From Thalassotalea_H sp040779345 (GTDB lineage Bacteria; Pseudomonadota; Gammaproteobacteria; Enterobacterales; Alteromonadaceae), in the NCBI GenBank assembly GCA_040779345.1, contig JBFONU010000007.1, positions 173,713-237,712 on the forward strand: 64,000 nt of DNA, written 5' to 3'. The translations under genes were made by a program, and so were the position numbers. Below are positions 46,552-55,625 of the stretch, piece by piece. Under the pieces are notes generated by a model. It was not told the DNA's origin. It ran no database searches and worked only from the letters and a program-made list of their open reading frames with translations. The stretch's first letter is position 1; every line of letters starts with the position of its first letter.

Positions 46552-49500
46552 CTACTGATTGATTATTTGACTCACTTAGACGTTCAGGTGTTTCAACTTG
46601 GTATTTTTTTCGATCAAAAAGACTGTACAACACAGGTATCAATAACAAGGTTAATAAAGTAGCAATTAACAGCCCACTCATCACCGTAATGGCTAACGGA
46701 GCTCTTAACTCTGAGCCTTCCCCACTGCCAATGGCCAAAGGCAATAAGCCTAAAACAGTCGTTAAGGTGGTCATAATAATTGGACGAAATCGCGACTCAC
46801 TAGCTTGCATAATAGCTGAGAACTTCTCAACACCTTTATGGCGCAATTGGTTAATACGATCAACCAAAACAATGGCATTATTTACCACGATCCCCGTGAG
46901 CATAATGACACCGATTAATACAATAACACTGATATTAGTCCCTGTAACATACAAGCCTAAAACAGAGCCTAAGACTGCTAGTGGTACTGAAAATAAAATA
47001 ATGAATGGGTTCAGTAATGACTCAAACTGAGAAGCCATCACTAAATAAACTAAAAATACCGCTAAAGATAACGCCATCATTAATGAGGAAAACGAACTGG
47101 CCATTTCCTCATTCTGCCCAGCAACTTGTGCTTTAATATGATTAGGCAAATACAAGCGTTCGATGATGTTTTCTGCTTTTTCAGCCGCTTCAGCTAAATC
47201 GCCATAGGCTAATGAAGCTGACACTATCGCAACACGGCTTTGATTCACTCGGTTAATTTCATTAGGGCCAATACTTTCAGTAATATTTGCAACTGAAGAC
47301 AATGGTAATGACTTTGACTGTTGTGAGTTTATCGTGATTTGTCGAATGGCTTGTGAAGAGTTTCGAGCGTTTTCATCGGCTCTAACGAGAATATCTACTT
47401 GACGATCTTGTAAATTATATTTACTGGCGACAGAGCCTGCCACTTTTGTCACGAGTTGGTTAGCAATATCTGAGGCCTTCAACCCTAAGCTTGCCAAACG
47501 TTCATTATCAAAACTCACTTTTAGCTCAGGTTGTCCTGCTCGGAGGCTATTATTAATATCGGTAAATTGTTTATCTACTGAAAGGGATTTTGTTAATTGG
47601 TCACTGTATTTTTTAAGAGCAACTAAATCATAACCAGAAAGTATTATTTGTAACGGTCGTTCACTCGTAAACATTTCAGATTGAGTGATCTCAGCATTTA
47701 CATCCGCCATTGTTTCAACTTCCAAGCGCACAATTTCTTTTACTCCATTAAGATCACGACTGTCATGAACAGCCACTAACAGTTGCCCCCAGTTTTCTCC
47801 TCCTTTACTGGCAGAGCTCATCATTAAACTTCCACTGCCGGCTAATGAATAACTGTGTTTAACCCGTGCGTCTTTAGCAACTTTATTGGCTAATGCTTGC
47901 AAACGTTTATCCGTCACATAAATCGGCGTCCCTTGCGGCAAAGTTAGCTCGATAGTAAACTCAGACTGTGCAACTTCGGGGACAAGTTCAACAGCAATTT
48001 TAGGTAATAAACTCATGACCACGAGTGCAAAAACCACACTAAAAGCCACCATTGAAAGTCGATTATTTAAGGTGACTTTTAATAAACGGCGATACAAAGC
48101 TGACACTTTCTGAAAAAATTGATTGAACATTTTGTGCATGGGCAAAAAAGTTAACTTACCTATTTTGGCTGCCAAATTTGTGAACAAGAGCAAAATTTTC
48201 GTAGCGATAAGTGGTAAATAATTAAAAATAAATTGCACAGGAAATAACACAATTTTTAATAATATCCCCGCCACTTTCCTTAGTTTTGTCGTCTGTTTTA
48301 CGCTTAGATCATTGTTAATATCTGCAGGTGTGTGTTCTTTGGCAATGACTTGATTATCTTTCCCGCCAAATTGACGTGACGCCAGCATCGGAATTAATGT
48401 AAGAGCAACCACTAAAGAAGCAAGCAAAGCAAAAGTAACCGTCATTGCTTGATCGCTAAATAACTGCCCGGCAAAACCGACCACAAAAGCCAACGGGAAA
48501 AATACCGCGAGTGTTGTTAAGGTTGACGCCACAACAGCCCCTGAAACTTCATTAGTGCCTTTAATGGCTGCATCAATTATATTGGCGCCTTTTTCTCGGT
48601 ACCTAGCAATGTTTTCTAGCACCACAATAGCATTATCCACTAACAAACCTACGGCTAAGGCAATACCGCCTAATGACATAATATTTAAACTAATGTCATT
48701 AGCGAACATCAAATTAAATGTCGCGATTATTGATACAGGGATAGCAAGTGAAATAATTAAGGTATTATAAAAGTTACCTAAAAATAAATAGAGGATCAGC
48801 ATCGCTAAAATACCACCGACAATTGCAGCATTTTTCACTTCATCAACGGCGTTAATGATAAATTCAGATTGATCATAAATCACATCAAACTTTAGGTGTT
48901 CAGGTAGTGTCTCAGTTAACTCTTTGAGTTTTTTATTCACCGCATTTGCGACAGTTACGGTATTGGCATCACCCTCTTTATATATCGCTAATTCAATCGC
49001 TTCATTATTATTAATACGCGTGATATCTGTCCGCTCTTTTTCGCCATCAATCACTTTGGCAATATCTTTTAGATAGATATTTTGTCCGTCGGTTTGTTTG
49101 ATGATCATATTACCTAGCTGCTTTAATGAAGCAAACTGGTTCAAGGTTCTTACTAAATATTCTTGTTGACCATCATAGACACGTCCTGCCGACATATTGA
49201 TGTTTTCACTTTGAATGCGCTGTACAATGCTTTGCGCTGATATCCCTCTTCGCGCAGCCTTTTCTTGGTCAAAAATCACTTGAATTTCTTGTTCTAACCC
49301 TCCTCCTAACTGAACGGCGGCAACGCCTGACAAGGTTTCAATCTGACGTTTAATTTCTTGTTCGGCGAAGGTTCTTATTTTTTTCAGGGCACGAGGATGC
49401 TTTTCCGTCGTTGATAACCCAATACGTACGATGGGATCAAGCGCCGGGTTAAAACGTAAAATAATCGGTTTATTAACATCTTTAGGTAAAGCAATAATAT

Positions 49501-49837
49501 CGAGTTTTTCGCGAACATTTTGTGTAGCAAAGTTCATTGCTACTCCCCATTCGAACTCAATAATAACATCTGATTGACCCGCTTTTGAGATAGAGTGAAC
49601 CTTGCGAATTCCTTTAACGACACCAACAGACTCTTCGATTGGTTTACTAATTAATTGCTCAATTTCAGCGGGTGCTGCACCGGGATTTTCAGTTCTAACG
49701 GTGAGTGTGGGATAAGCAAGATCAGGAAGTAGCGAAACTGATAAACGAGAAAACCCCACTAATCCAAATAACATTACCGCTAAAGTAAACATACAAACGG
49801 TAACAGGGCGTTTAACCACTGTATTAACAATACTCAT
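46529..49837 (-). CDS. RND efflux pump subunit A, HAE-1 type
   Basis: This 1102-residue transporter is the first of two in the operon and longer than usual. The TM4 motif is GLLVDNAIVVLENI (Asp-Asn, as in its partner) and TM10 is GIVVNNAIVLVDRIN. Compared with AcrB it has about 60 extra residues after TM6 (near 505-600), with hydrophobic stretches and a basic end (KKVSALYRRLLK region). AAGGA precedes the ATG. The gene overlaps its partner downstream by 23 bp, and starts 66 bp after the adaptor gene ends. Confidence 0.92.
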   Translation of the reverse strand: MSIVNTVVKRPVTVCMFTLAVMLFGLVGFSRLSVSLLPDLAYPTLTVRTENPGAAPAEIEQLISKPIEESVGVVKGIRKVHSISKAGQSDVIIEFEWGVAMNFATQNVREKLDIIALPKDVNKPIILRFNPALDPIVRIGLSTTEKHPRALKKIRTFAEQEIKRQIETLSGVAAVQLGGGLEQEIQVIFDQEKAARRGISAQSIVQRIQSENINMSAGRVYDGQQEYLVRTLNQFASLKQLGNMIIKQTDGQNIYLKDIAKVIDGEKERTDITRINNNEAIELAIYKEGDANTVTVANAVNKKLKELTETLPEHLKFDVIYDQSEFIINAVDEVKNAAIVGGILAMLILYLFLGNFYNTLIISLAIPVSIIATFNLMFANDISLNIMSLGGIALAVGLLVDNAIVVLENIARYREKGANIIDAAIKGTNEVSGAVVASTLTTLAVFFPLAFVVGFAGQLFSDQAMTVTFALLASLVVALTLIPMLASRQFGGKDNQVIAKEHTPADINNDLSVKQTTKLRKVAGILLKIVLFPVQFIFNYLPLIATKILLLFTNLAAKIGKLTFLPMHKMFNQFFQKVSALYRRLLKVTLNNRLSMVAFSVVFALVVMSLLPKIAVELVPEVAQSEFTIELTLPQGTPIYVTDKRLQALANKVAKDARVKHSYSLAGSGSLMMSSASKGGENWGQLLVAVHDSRDLNGVKEIVRLEVETMADVNAEITQSEMFTSERPLQIILSGYDLVALKKYSDQLTKSLSVDKQFTDINNSLRAGQPELKVSFDNERLASLGLKASDIANQLVTKVAGSVASKYNLQDRQVDILVRADENARNSSQAIRQITINSQQSKSLPLSSVANITESIGPNEINRVNQSRVAIVSASLAYGDLAEAAEKAENIIERLYLPNHIKAQVAGQNEEMASSFSSLMMALSLAVFLVYLVMASQFESLLNPFIILFSVPLAVLGSVLGLYVTGTNISVIVLIGVIMLTGIVVNNAIVLVDRINQLRHKGVEKFSAIMQASESRFRPIIMTTLTTVLGLLPLAIGSGEGSELRAPLAITVMSGLLIATLLTLLLIPVLYSLFDRKKYQVETPERLSESNNQSVDGIEYEH

Positions 49838-49903
49838 AAAATTTCCTTAAATAATTAACTTGAACAATGATTGAAAAAGTCCAAAGGACTTTATTCAAGT
49901 AAA

Positions 49904-51049
49904 CTATTCTTCCGATACGGATTTTTCTTGTGCTATTTCAGCGGTTTCATTCTCAGCTTTATCACCTGTTTTAATTTTTTCAATAGCTGCTGCAGAAGCG
50001 ATATCTTTGACTAAACTATCCACTTTCAAACCTTGTTGACCCATTACAATAACTGGCTCTTGTTTATTTAAAGGCGTGAGCACTTCTACAAAACCATTTT
50101 CTTCAAAACCAGTTTCAACAATCACTTTTTTCGCCTTGTTATCAGCGATAACAAATAAGCTGGTTTCGGTATCAGTCACTAACAAAGCTCGTTGTGGCAC
50201 AAGCTGAGCTTGTTCATGAACATCGAGCACTAATGAGACTTTAGCAAACATCCCAGGCTTTAAGATGCCTTCATCATTATTGACGTTAAGTGTCACTTTA
50301 AATGTCCCTGATTCGGTATCAATAATTGGAGAAATTAAAGCAACTGTTGCTGGTATCACGGCTTGTTCGTTGGATGGAAAGACTAACTGAGCTTGTTGAC
50401 CAATTTTAACACTGTTAATTTCAGATTCAGGCAAATATACCACCCCTTGTAGGGTGTCTAAGGCAACAATATGAAACATTTCACTTTCACCACCCGATGT
50501 CATATTGCCTTCTTTTACCATTCGTTGTGCAATAACACCGGAGATAGGCGCTTTAACTTTTGAGTCTCTTACTTTTATTGCTGCAACGGCTTGTTGATTG
50601 GTTCGTGTTTTGACTAAAAATTCTAATTTTTCAAGATCTTTAACTGAAATTAATTGCTTACCATCAATCGGCTGACTGCGATTATATTCAGCCGTTGCAG
50701 AAGCTAGATCAATACTGGCTCTTTCATAGTCAAGCTGATAACTCTCAGAGTCAATTTCAGCTAATACTTCGCCTTTAGTGACGTGCATGCCTTCTTCAAC
50801 CAATATTTTATTGATCATGCCAGTGACTTTATTCGTCACCTTGCTCTCTGCTCTTGCCTCAAGGATAGCGGTTGTTCGGTATGTGTTGGTGATGTCTTTA
50901 GTGATTAACGGCATTGCCTCGACAGGTACTTGATAAGCTTCTTTATCATTTTCATCCGTTTTTTCTGAACTCATATCAGAACAAGCCGACAAAAATAAAA
51001 TAGGCAATGTAATTAAAACTAAAGTGATTTTTTTAAACATAGGGTACAT
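49904..51049 (-). CDS. Periplasmic adaptor (membrane fusion protein) of the RND pump
   Basis: The 381-residue lipoprotein joins the pump to an outer-membrane channel. The signal sequence ends in the lipobox LSAC (Cys23). It has the split lipoyl domain (VTNKVTGMINKILVEEGMHV and VRDSKVKAPISGVIAQRMVKEG), a short helical hairpin and the beta-barrel (PGMFAKVSLV). The C-terminus has an acidic tail. It is first of the operon adaptor-pump A-pump B. In-frame ATGs at residues 1 and 4 are both possible starts. Confidence 0.9.
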   Translation of the reverse strand: MYPMFKKITLVLITLPILFLSACSDMSSEKTDENDKEAYQVPVEAMPLITKDITNTYRTTAILEARAESKVTNKVTGMINKILVEEGMHVTKGEVLAEIDSESYQLDYERASIDLASATAEYNRSQPIDGKQLISVKDLEKLEFLVKTRTNQQAVAAIKVRDSKVKAPISGVIAQRMVKEGNMTSGGESEMFHIVALDTLQGVVYLPESEINSVKIGQQAQLVFPSNEQAVIPATVALISPIIDTESGTFKVTLNVNNDEGILKPGMFAKVSLVLDVHEQAQLVPQRALLVTDTETSLFVIADNKAKKVIVETGFEENGFVEVLTPLNKQEPVIVMGQQGLKVDSLVKDIASAAAIEKIKTGDKAENETAEIAQEKSVSEE

Positions 51050-51282
51050 AGCATTCCATTGAGATTATTATTATATTTATCCAACTATTCTATCGTGTTT
51101 ATTTCAAGCGTTTCAAACATTGATTACTCTTTTTGTAAATTATGTGTAAATATTTATAACAGTGCGACTTTTCAATGACTTAATTGATTTTAATACGATA
51201 AAATTTTAAAAAATCTATTTTGCAACTACCCTTAATATAATGATAACTACCAGTGCATATAGAGAAGTTAACGAAGGTTCCC

Positions 51283-51711
51283 ATGAGTAAATTAGCTGAA
51301 TTTGAAAAAATGGGTGGTCGAAAAAGCCTGATCACCATTAATAAAATTTTTTACGACAAAGTGTATAAGCATCCATGGTTAAAGCTTTATTTTGAAAATA
51401 TTCCTCAACAGCACATTGAAGATCAACAAGTCGATTTTATGCAGAAGGTCTTAGGTGGAGAAAATCGTTATTGGGGAAAAGCGCCGCCTGCAGCACATGT
51501 TCATATTTTTATTACCGATGAAATTTTTGAACTCAGAAAGAAACTATTGAAAGAAGCGTTCATTGAAGCAAGAGCGAGCGATACTTTAATTGAAAAGTGG
51601 TTGCAATTAGATAACTCTTTTAAACGTGTGCTGTTAAAAGAGTCGCCATCAGATTGTAAGGGGCGTTTCAAAACCGATCCAATTTTAGCTTTTCCTGATC
51701 CCGAAAAGTAA
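51283..51711 (+). CDS. Truncated hemoglobin-like globin
   Basis: The 142-residue protein fits the truncated hemoglobin family. The helix A/B part with ITINKIFYDKVYKHPWLKLYF, then GGENRYWGKAPPAAHVH, gives the proximal His in AAHVHIFITDEIFELR, followed by helix G/H. Such globins bind oxygen and nitric oxide and may help protect against nitrosative stress. I chose ATG 51283, with AAGG five bases upstream; an in-frame GTG at 51253 would add ten residues. The C-terminal tail (about 20 residues past helix H) is unusual. It is a single gene. Confidence 0.8.
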   Translation: MSKLAEFEKMGGRKSLITINKIFYDKVYKHPWLKLYFENIPQQHIEDQQVDFMQKVLGGENRYWGKAPPAAHVHIFITDEIFELRKKLLKEAFIEARASDTLIEKWLQLDNSFKRVLLKESPSDCKGRFKTDPILAFPDPEK

Positions 51712-51726
51712 TTTATAGGCATAAAA

Positions 51727-51749
51727 AAACCAGCAAATAAAGCTGGTTT
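51727..51749. terminator. Bidirectional terminator between globin and pit genes
   Basis: AAACCAGC and GCTGGTTT form a perfect 8-bp stem around AAATAAA, with an A-run before it serving as the minus-strand T-run. The genes end at 51711 and 51783. Confidence 0.85.
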
Positions 51750-51782
51750 CTTCAATAATATGTAATATTAACTATTTCTAAA

Positions 51783-53078
51783 TTATGAAAATATACCTTT
51801 CATTATCCAGAAGAAGATAATTGACAATCCGGCGCCTACAGGTAAAGTGATCACCCAAGAAACGACTATATTTCTCACCACACCGAGATTAATCGCAGCA
51901 ATACCTCTAGCCATACCAACACCTAATACCGCACCAACTAAAGTTTGGGTGGTTGAAATAGGTAAGCCAATACCTGAAGCAATAACAACAGTACAAGCCG
52001 CCGCTAATTCAGCAGCAAAACCACGGCTTGGTGTTAAGTGAGTAATGCCTTGACCGATAGTTGCAATGACTTTGTGGCCAAATAATGCCAGACCAGCAAC
52101 AATACCAAAGCCGCCAAGTGGTAATATCCACCAAACAAGCGTAGCTTTTTTCGCTATTTCACCGCCATTATCAACAATACTAACAACTGCCGCTAATGGC
52201 CCTATTGCATTAGCAACGTCATTTGAACCATGGGCAAATGCCATACAACAGGCAGTTACAATCATTAATATTGCAAAGACTTTCTCAACATTTGCGTAAT
52301 GGGTTTTTTTATCCGCAGTCGTATCAAAGTTTATTTTAGTAATAAAATACTTACCAATTAAAGCCACTATCACCGCAACAATCACAGCGAGGTAATACCC
52401 CCCAGCGGCTTTTAATTCAAAGTTATAGATACCAATATCAATATTGTCTAAACCTAAATGCTTTAAGCCTTTTTTAATGGTCACTAGTGATAATACAAAG
52501 CCCGCTAAAAACATATAAAAGGGCACATATCGTTTAGCTTGATCAAGCGGCTTATCCGTATCAAATATTAATTTTTGTGCACTGTTAAAAATGATAAAAG
52601 CAATGACACCAGAGATAAGAGGGGTAATTATCCAACTACCAACGATACCACCTACTTTGCTCCAAGCAACGGTATCAGGGCTTACGCCGATAGCAGCGAA
52701 ACCAATAATGGCACCAACAATCGAATGTGTCGTTGATACGGGCCAACCTAATATTGAAGCAATCAATAACCAAGTTGCCGCAGCGAATAAAGCTGAAATC
52801 ATACCAAACACTAGTAACTCAGGCATATCAACAAAGAATCCTGGATCAATAATGCCTTTACGTATCGTAGAGGTAACTTCACCGCCTGCTAAATAAGCCC
52901 CTGCAAATTCAAAGACCATCGCAATGATAATAGCTTGTTTAATTGTTAACGCTTTTGAACCAACCGATGTTCCCATCGCATTAGCTACATCATTCGCACC
53001 AATACCCCATGCCATAAAAAAACCTACGGCAGCGGCTATCATGACTAGAATAGAGCCATGTTGTATTAAAATATCCAT
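51783..53078 (-). CDS. pit: Inorganic phosphate transporter, PiT family
   Basis: The 431-residue membrane protein is a low-affinity phosphate carrier of the PiT family. The duplicated signature is visible twice: GANDVANAMGTSVGSKALT near residues 27-45 and GSNDVANAIGP near 283-293. About ten membrane helices are expected. It lies nine bases after a PhoU-like (DUF47) gene on the same strand, a common pair in which the partner controls the carrier. The pst genes are immediately upstream. Confidence 0.94.
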   Translation of the reverse strand: MDILIQHGSILVMIAAAVGFFMAWGIGANDVANAMGTSVGSKALTIKQAIIIAMVFEFAGAYLAGGEVTSTIRKGIIDPGFFVDMPELLVFGMISALFAAATWLLIASILGWPVSTTHSIVGAIIGFAAIGVSPDTVAWSKVGGIVGSWIITPLISGVIAFIIFNSAQKLIFDTDKPLDQAKRYVPFYMFLAGFVLSLVTIKKGLKHLGLDNIDIGIYNFELKAAGGYYLAVIVAVIVALIGKYFITKINFDTTADKKTHYANVEKVFAILMIVTACCMAFAHGSNDVANAIGPLAAVVSIVDNGGEIAKKATLVWWILPLGGFGIVAGLALFGHKVIATIGQGITHLTPSRGFAAELAAACTVVIASGIGLPISTTQTLVGAVLGVGMARGIAAINLGVVRNIVVSWVITLPVGAGLSIIFFWIMKGIFS

Positions 53079-53087
53079 GACTTACCC

Positions 53088-53768
53088 TTATTTCCTAGCC
53101 AATAAAATTTCTAATCGAGCACCGACTCTTTCGGCTAAATCTGCTAGGTCTCCTACCCAATCGATAATCTGGTATAAAAACATTACGTCGACAGGTTTTA
53201 AATCATCTTCTATCGCTAATAAATTTTTGCGCAATGCTACCTGTATGATATCTGTGTCATCTTCGATGGCATCTAACTGATGGATCATTTTTTCAACATA
53301 CTCAACTTCACGACCTCTAAAGCCGGTTTCAAGCAAATCATCTAATTCATTAATTGCTTCTGCCGCTTTTTCAATCGCTTCAATATTACGTTGAAGGTAT
53401 TGTTTAAATTCGCCTTGCAAACTTTCAGGGATAATTAATTTTCTGCCTAAAATACGTCCGGCAATATCCTTCGCTTTATTCGCAATTTTATCTTGCTGTG
53501 TTAACAATTCTAACAAATCAGCCCTATCGACAGGCATGAACAAGCCGCCCGGCAACTCTAAACGTAATTTACGCTTAAGTGCATCGGCATCTTGTTCAAA
53601 CTTAGATATTTTTTTTCTGACTTTACCTGCAGTTGACCAATCATTTTCATATATTGCATCAAAAAATGGGGTTAACTGGTTAGCACATTTAGCAACAATG
53701 CGAATGTGTTTTTCTAATGGTTTTAATGGTGATTTTGCAAAAATACCAATAATTGAATTTCTGGCCAT
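53088..53768 (-). CDS. PhoU-like DUF47 (TIGR00153) protein
   Basis: The 226-residue all-helical protein belongs to the DUF47/PhoU-like family, with the repeated four-helix motif in FAKSPLKPLEKHIR and RKISKFEQDADALKRKLRL. It is linked with Pit phosphate carriers, which it probably regulates in the cytoplasm; it binds metal clusters in the better-studied relatives. It starts its own transcript: the gap to phoU is 219 bp. Confidence 0.9.
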   Translation of the reverse strand: MARNSIIGIFAKSPLKPLEKHIRIVAKCANQLTPFFDAIYENDWSTAGKVRKKISKFEQDADALKRKLRLELPGGLFMPVDRADLLELLTQQDKIANKAKDIAGRILGRKLIIPESLQGEFKQYLQRNIEAIEKAAEAINELDDLLETGFRGREVEYVEKMIHQLDAIEDDTDIIQVALRKNLLAIEDDLKPVDVMFLYQIIDWVGDLADLAERVGARLEILLARK

Positions 53769-53885
53769 ATTATCTTTCCAGGAGCTTATACGCTCTATGT
53801 TATTATTCGCTGCGGATGTTAACTTATTTATTACAATAGCAAAAGAATTTAATTACTAAAGCAAATGCAATTAAAGCATAGTAGA

Positions 53886-53917
53886 AACTATGTTTTAATT
53901 GTTGCTAAAACATAGTT
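53886..53917. repeat. 12-bp inverted repeat between phoU and the DUF47-pit pair
   Basis: AACTATGTTTTA (53886-53897) and TAAAACATAGTT (53906-53917) are perfectly complementary around ATTGTTGC. It lies 71 bp after phoU ends. There is no clear T-run, so it may be a weak terminator or an operator for the pit pair. Confidence 0.55.
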
Positions 53918-53987
53918 CATTACAGTCGAACATTCTAATTATTTAATCTATTGAAAATAAACTTATTTATAAGATCAGTGTGTGAAT

Positions 53988-54674
53988 TTATTCCGGTGTT
54001 GAATGGCTATAAACTTTGCCATTAACCAAATAAATAATATATTCGCAGATGTTTTGACAGCGATCACCAATACGCTCTAGTGCTCGAGCTGACCAAATAA
54101 CACTCATTATTTGCGGTATTGAACGCGGATCTTCCATCATATAGGTCATTAATTGACGCATTAAGGCTTCGTATTCTCTGTCAATTTTATCATCATTTTT
54201 ATGTGCTGTTATCGCAGCTTCAACATCCATGCGCGTAAAAGCATCCAGTGTGACTTGTAAATACCCCAGAACACGTCGCCCTAAATTATCCAAATTTAAT
54301 AACAGGTCTTTATGCTTGCTTGAAAGGCTTTCTAAGGCAACTTGAGCAATTTTTTGTGCTTCATCACCAATACGTTCTAAATCAGAAATTGTTTTAACAA
54401 CAGCCATAATTAAACGTAAATCACCTGCTGCAGGTTGGCGTTTAGCAATAATACGGGTACATTCATCATCAATACTTATTTCTAAGTTATTAATTTGTTC
54501 ATCATTACTGTGTACTTTTTTAGCTAACTCTTCATCTGAATCACACACAGAGGTTAAGGCATCATTTAATTGTTTTTCAACCAAGCCCCCCATTTGCATG
54601 ACATGATTGATTACCCGCTCTAAATCTTCATTAAATTGGCCAGAGATATGGCGACCAATATTTAAGTTATCCAT
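53988..54674 (-). CDS. phoU: Phosphate signalling complex protein PhoU
   Basis: The 228-residue protein is PhoU, which links the Pst transporter with the PhoR-PhoB two-component system and prevents Pho signalling when phosphate is plentiful. It has two three-helix bundles with the repeated E(D)xxxD metal motif, as in DLERIGDEAQKIA and ALERIGDRCQNI. The order pstC-pstA-pstB-phoU and the AGGAGA ribosome site support the call. PhoB and PhoR are not in this window. Confidence 0.97.
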   Translation of the reverse strand: MDNLNIGRHISGQFNEDLERVINHVMQMGGLVEKQLNDALTSVCDSDEELAKKVHSNDEQINNLEISIDDECTRIIAKRQPAAGDLRLIMAVVKTISDLERIGDEAQKIAQVALESLSSKHKDLLLNLDNLGRRVLGYLQVTLDAFTRMDVEAAITAHKNDDKIDREYEALMRQLMTYMMEDPRSIPQIMSVIWSARALERIGDRCQNICEYIIYLVNGKVYSHSTPE

Positions 54675-54700
54675 GTATTTCTCCTAAAATTACTTAATAT

Positions 54701-55525
54701 TTACCCGTAACGACCCGTTATGTAGTCTTCTGTTTTTTTCTTTAATGGCGTGGTAAATAAGGTATTAGTATCGCTATATTCAATTAAATCCCCCATGTAC
54801 ATAAAAGCGGTTTGATCTGATACCCTAGCGGCTTGTTGCATATTATGGGTAACGATTACCACGGTAAATTGTTTTTTCAGATCATTAATAAGCTCTTCGA
54901 TTGTTAATGTCGAAATGGGATCAAGTGCTGAGGTGGGTTCATCTAATAATAAAACCTCTGGCTCAATAGCAATAGCGCGAGCAATCACTAAGCGTTGTTG
55001 TTGCCCCCCTGATAATCCTAACGCGCTATCATGTAAACGATCTTTCACTTCATTCCACAGGGCTGCACTCTTTAATGCGGTTTCAACGGCTTCATCTAAA
55101 ACACGTCGATTGTTTTCCCCCATAATACGTAAACCATAAACCACATTTTCATAAATGCTTTTTGGAAATGGATTAGGACGTTGAAACACCATTCCCACTT
55201 TACGGCGAAGTGCTGCAACATCAACGTGTTTATTATAGATATTCTCGCCATGAAGGTTTATTTCCCCTTCAATGCGACAATGATCAACCAAGTCATTCAT
55301 TCGGTTAATACATCTAAGCAGCGTTGACTTACCACAACCACTAGGACCGATAAATGCGGTAACCTGCCCTTTAGGAATAGACATGGTGATATTTTGCAAG
55401 GCTTGTTTGTTGCCATAGTATAAATCTAAATTTTTAATATCTAGCGCTTTTTGCTCTGCTGACATGTTATTTAAATCAATCTTAGTGGTTGTATCTAATA
55501 TTGTTTTAGGGCTAACAGAAATCAT
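54701..55525 (-). CDS. pstB: Phosphate ABC transporter ATP-binding protein PstB
   Basis: The 274-residue ATPase drives high-affinity phosphate uptake. Walker A GPSGCGKST is at 60-68, the ABC signature is LSGGQQQRL, Walker B is VLLLDEPTSALDP, and the H-loop is VTHNMQQAARV. Length is about 17 residues more than E. coli PstB, because of an N-terminal extension (about 1-26) that could be a misplaced start: an ATG at residue 21 exists. It follows pstA after a 100-bp gap. Confidence 0.97.
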   Translation of the reverse strand: MISVSPKTILDTTTKIDLNNMSAEQKALDIKNLDLYYGNKQALQNITMSIPKGQVTAFIGPSGCGKSTLLRCINRMNDLVDHCRIEGEINLHGENIYNKHVDVAALRRKVGMVFQRPNPFPKSIYENVVYGLRIMGENNRRVLDEAVETALKSAALWNEVKDRLHDSALGLSGGQQQRLVIARAIAIEPEVLLLDEPTSALDPISTLTIEELINDLKKQFTVVIVTHNMQQAARVSDQTAFMYMGDLIEYSDTNTLFTTPLKKKTEDYITGRYG

Positions 55526-55625
55526 ATTCTTCTCAACTATTAATAATCTTTAATCTTGTTATGTGGGTAGCGATTCTGGCTACCCGCTATAAACACCAGT
55601 TTTTAACGCCTAATGCGAGAAAAAA

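Noticed and set aside
43477..51049. Possible single fused or frameshifted RND gene
   Set aside because: Both frames are complete transporters of full length with own starts, overlapping by 23 bp.
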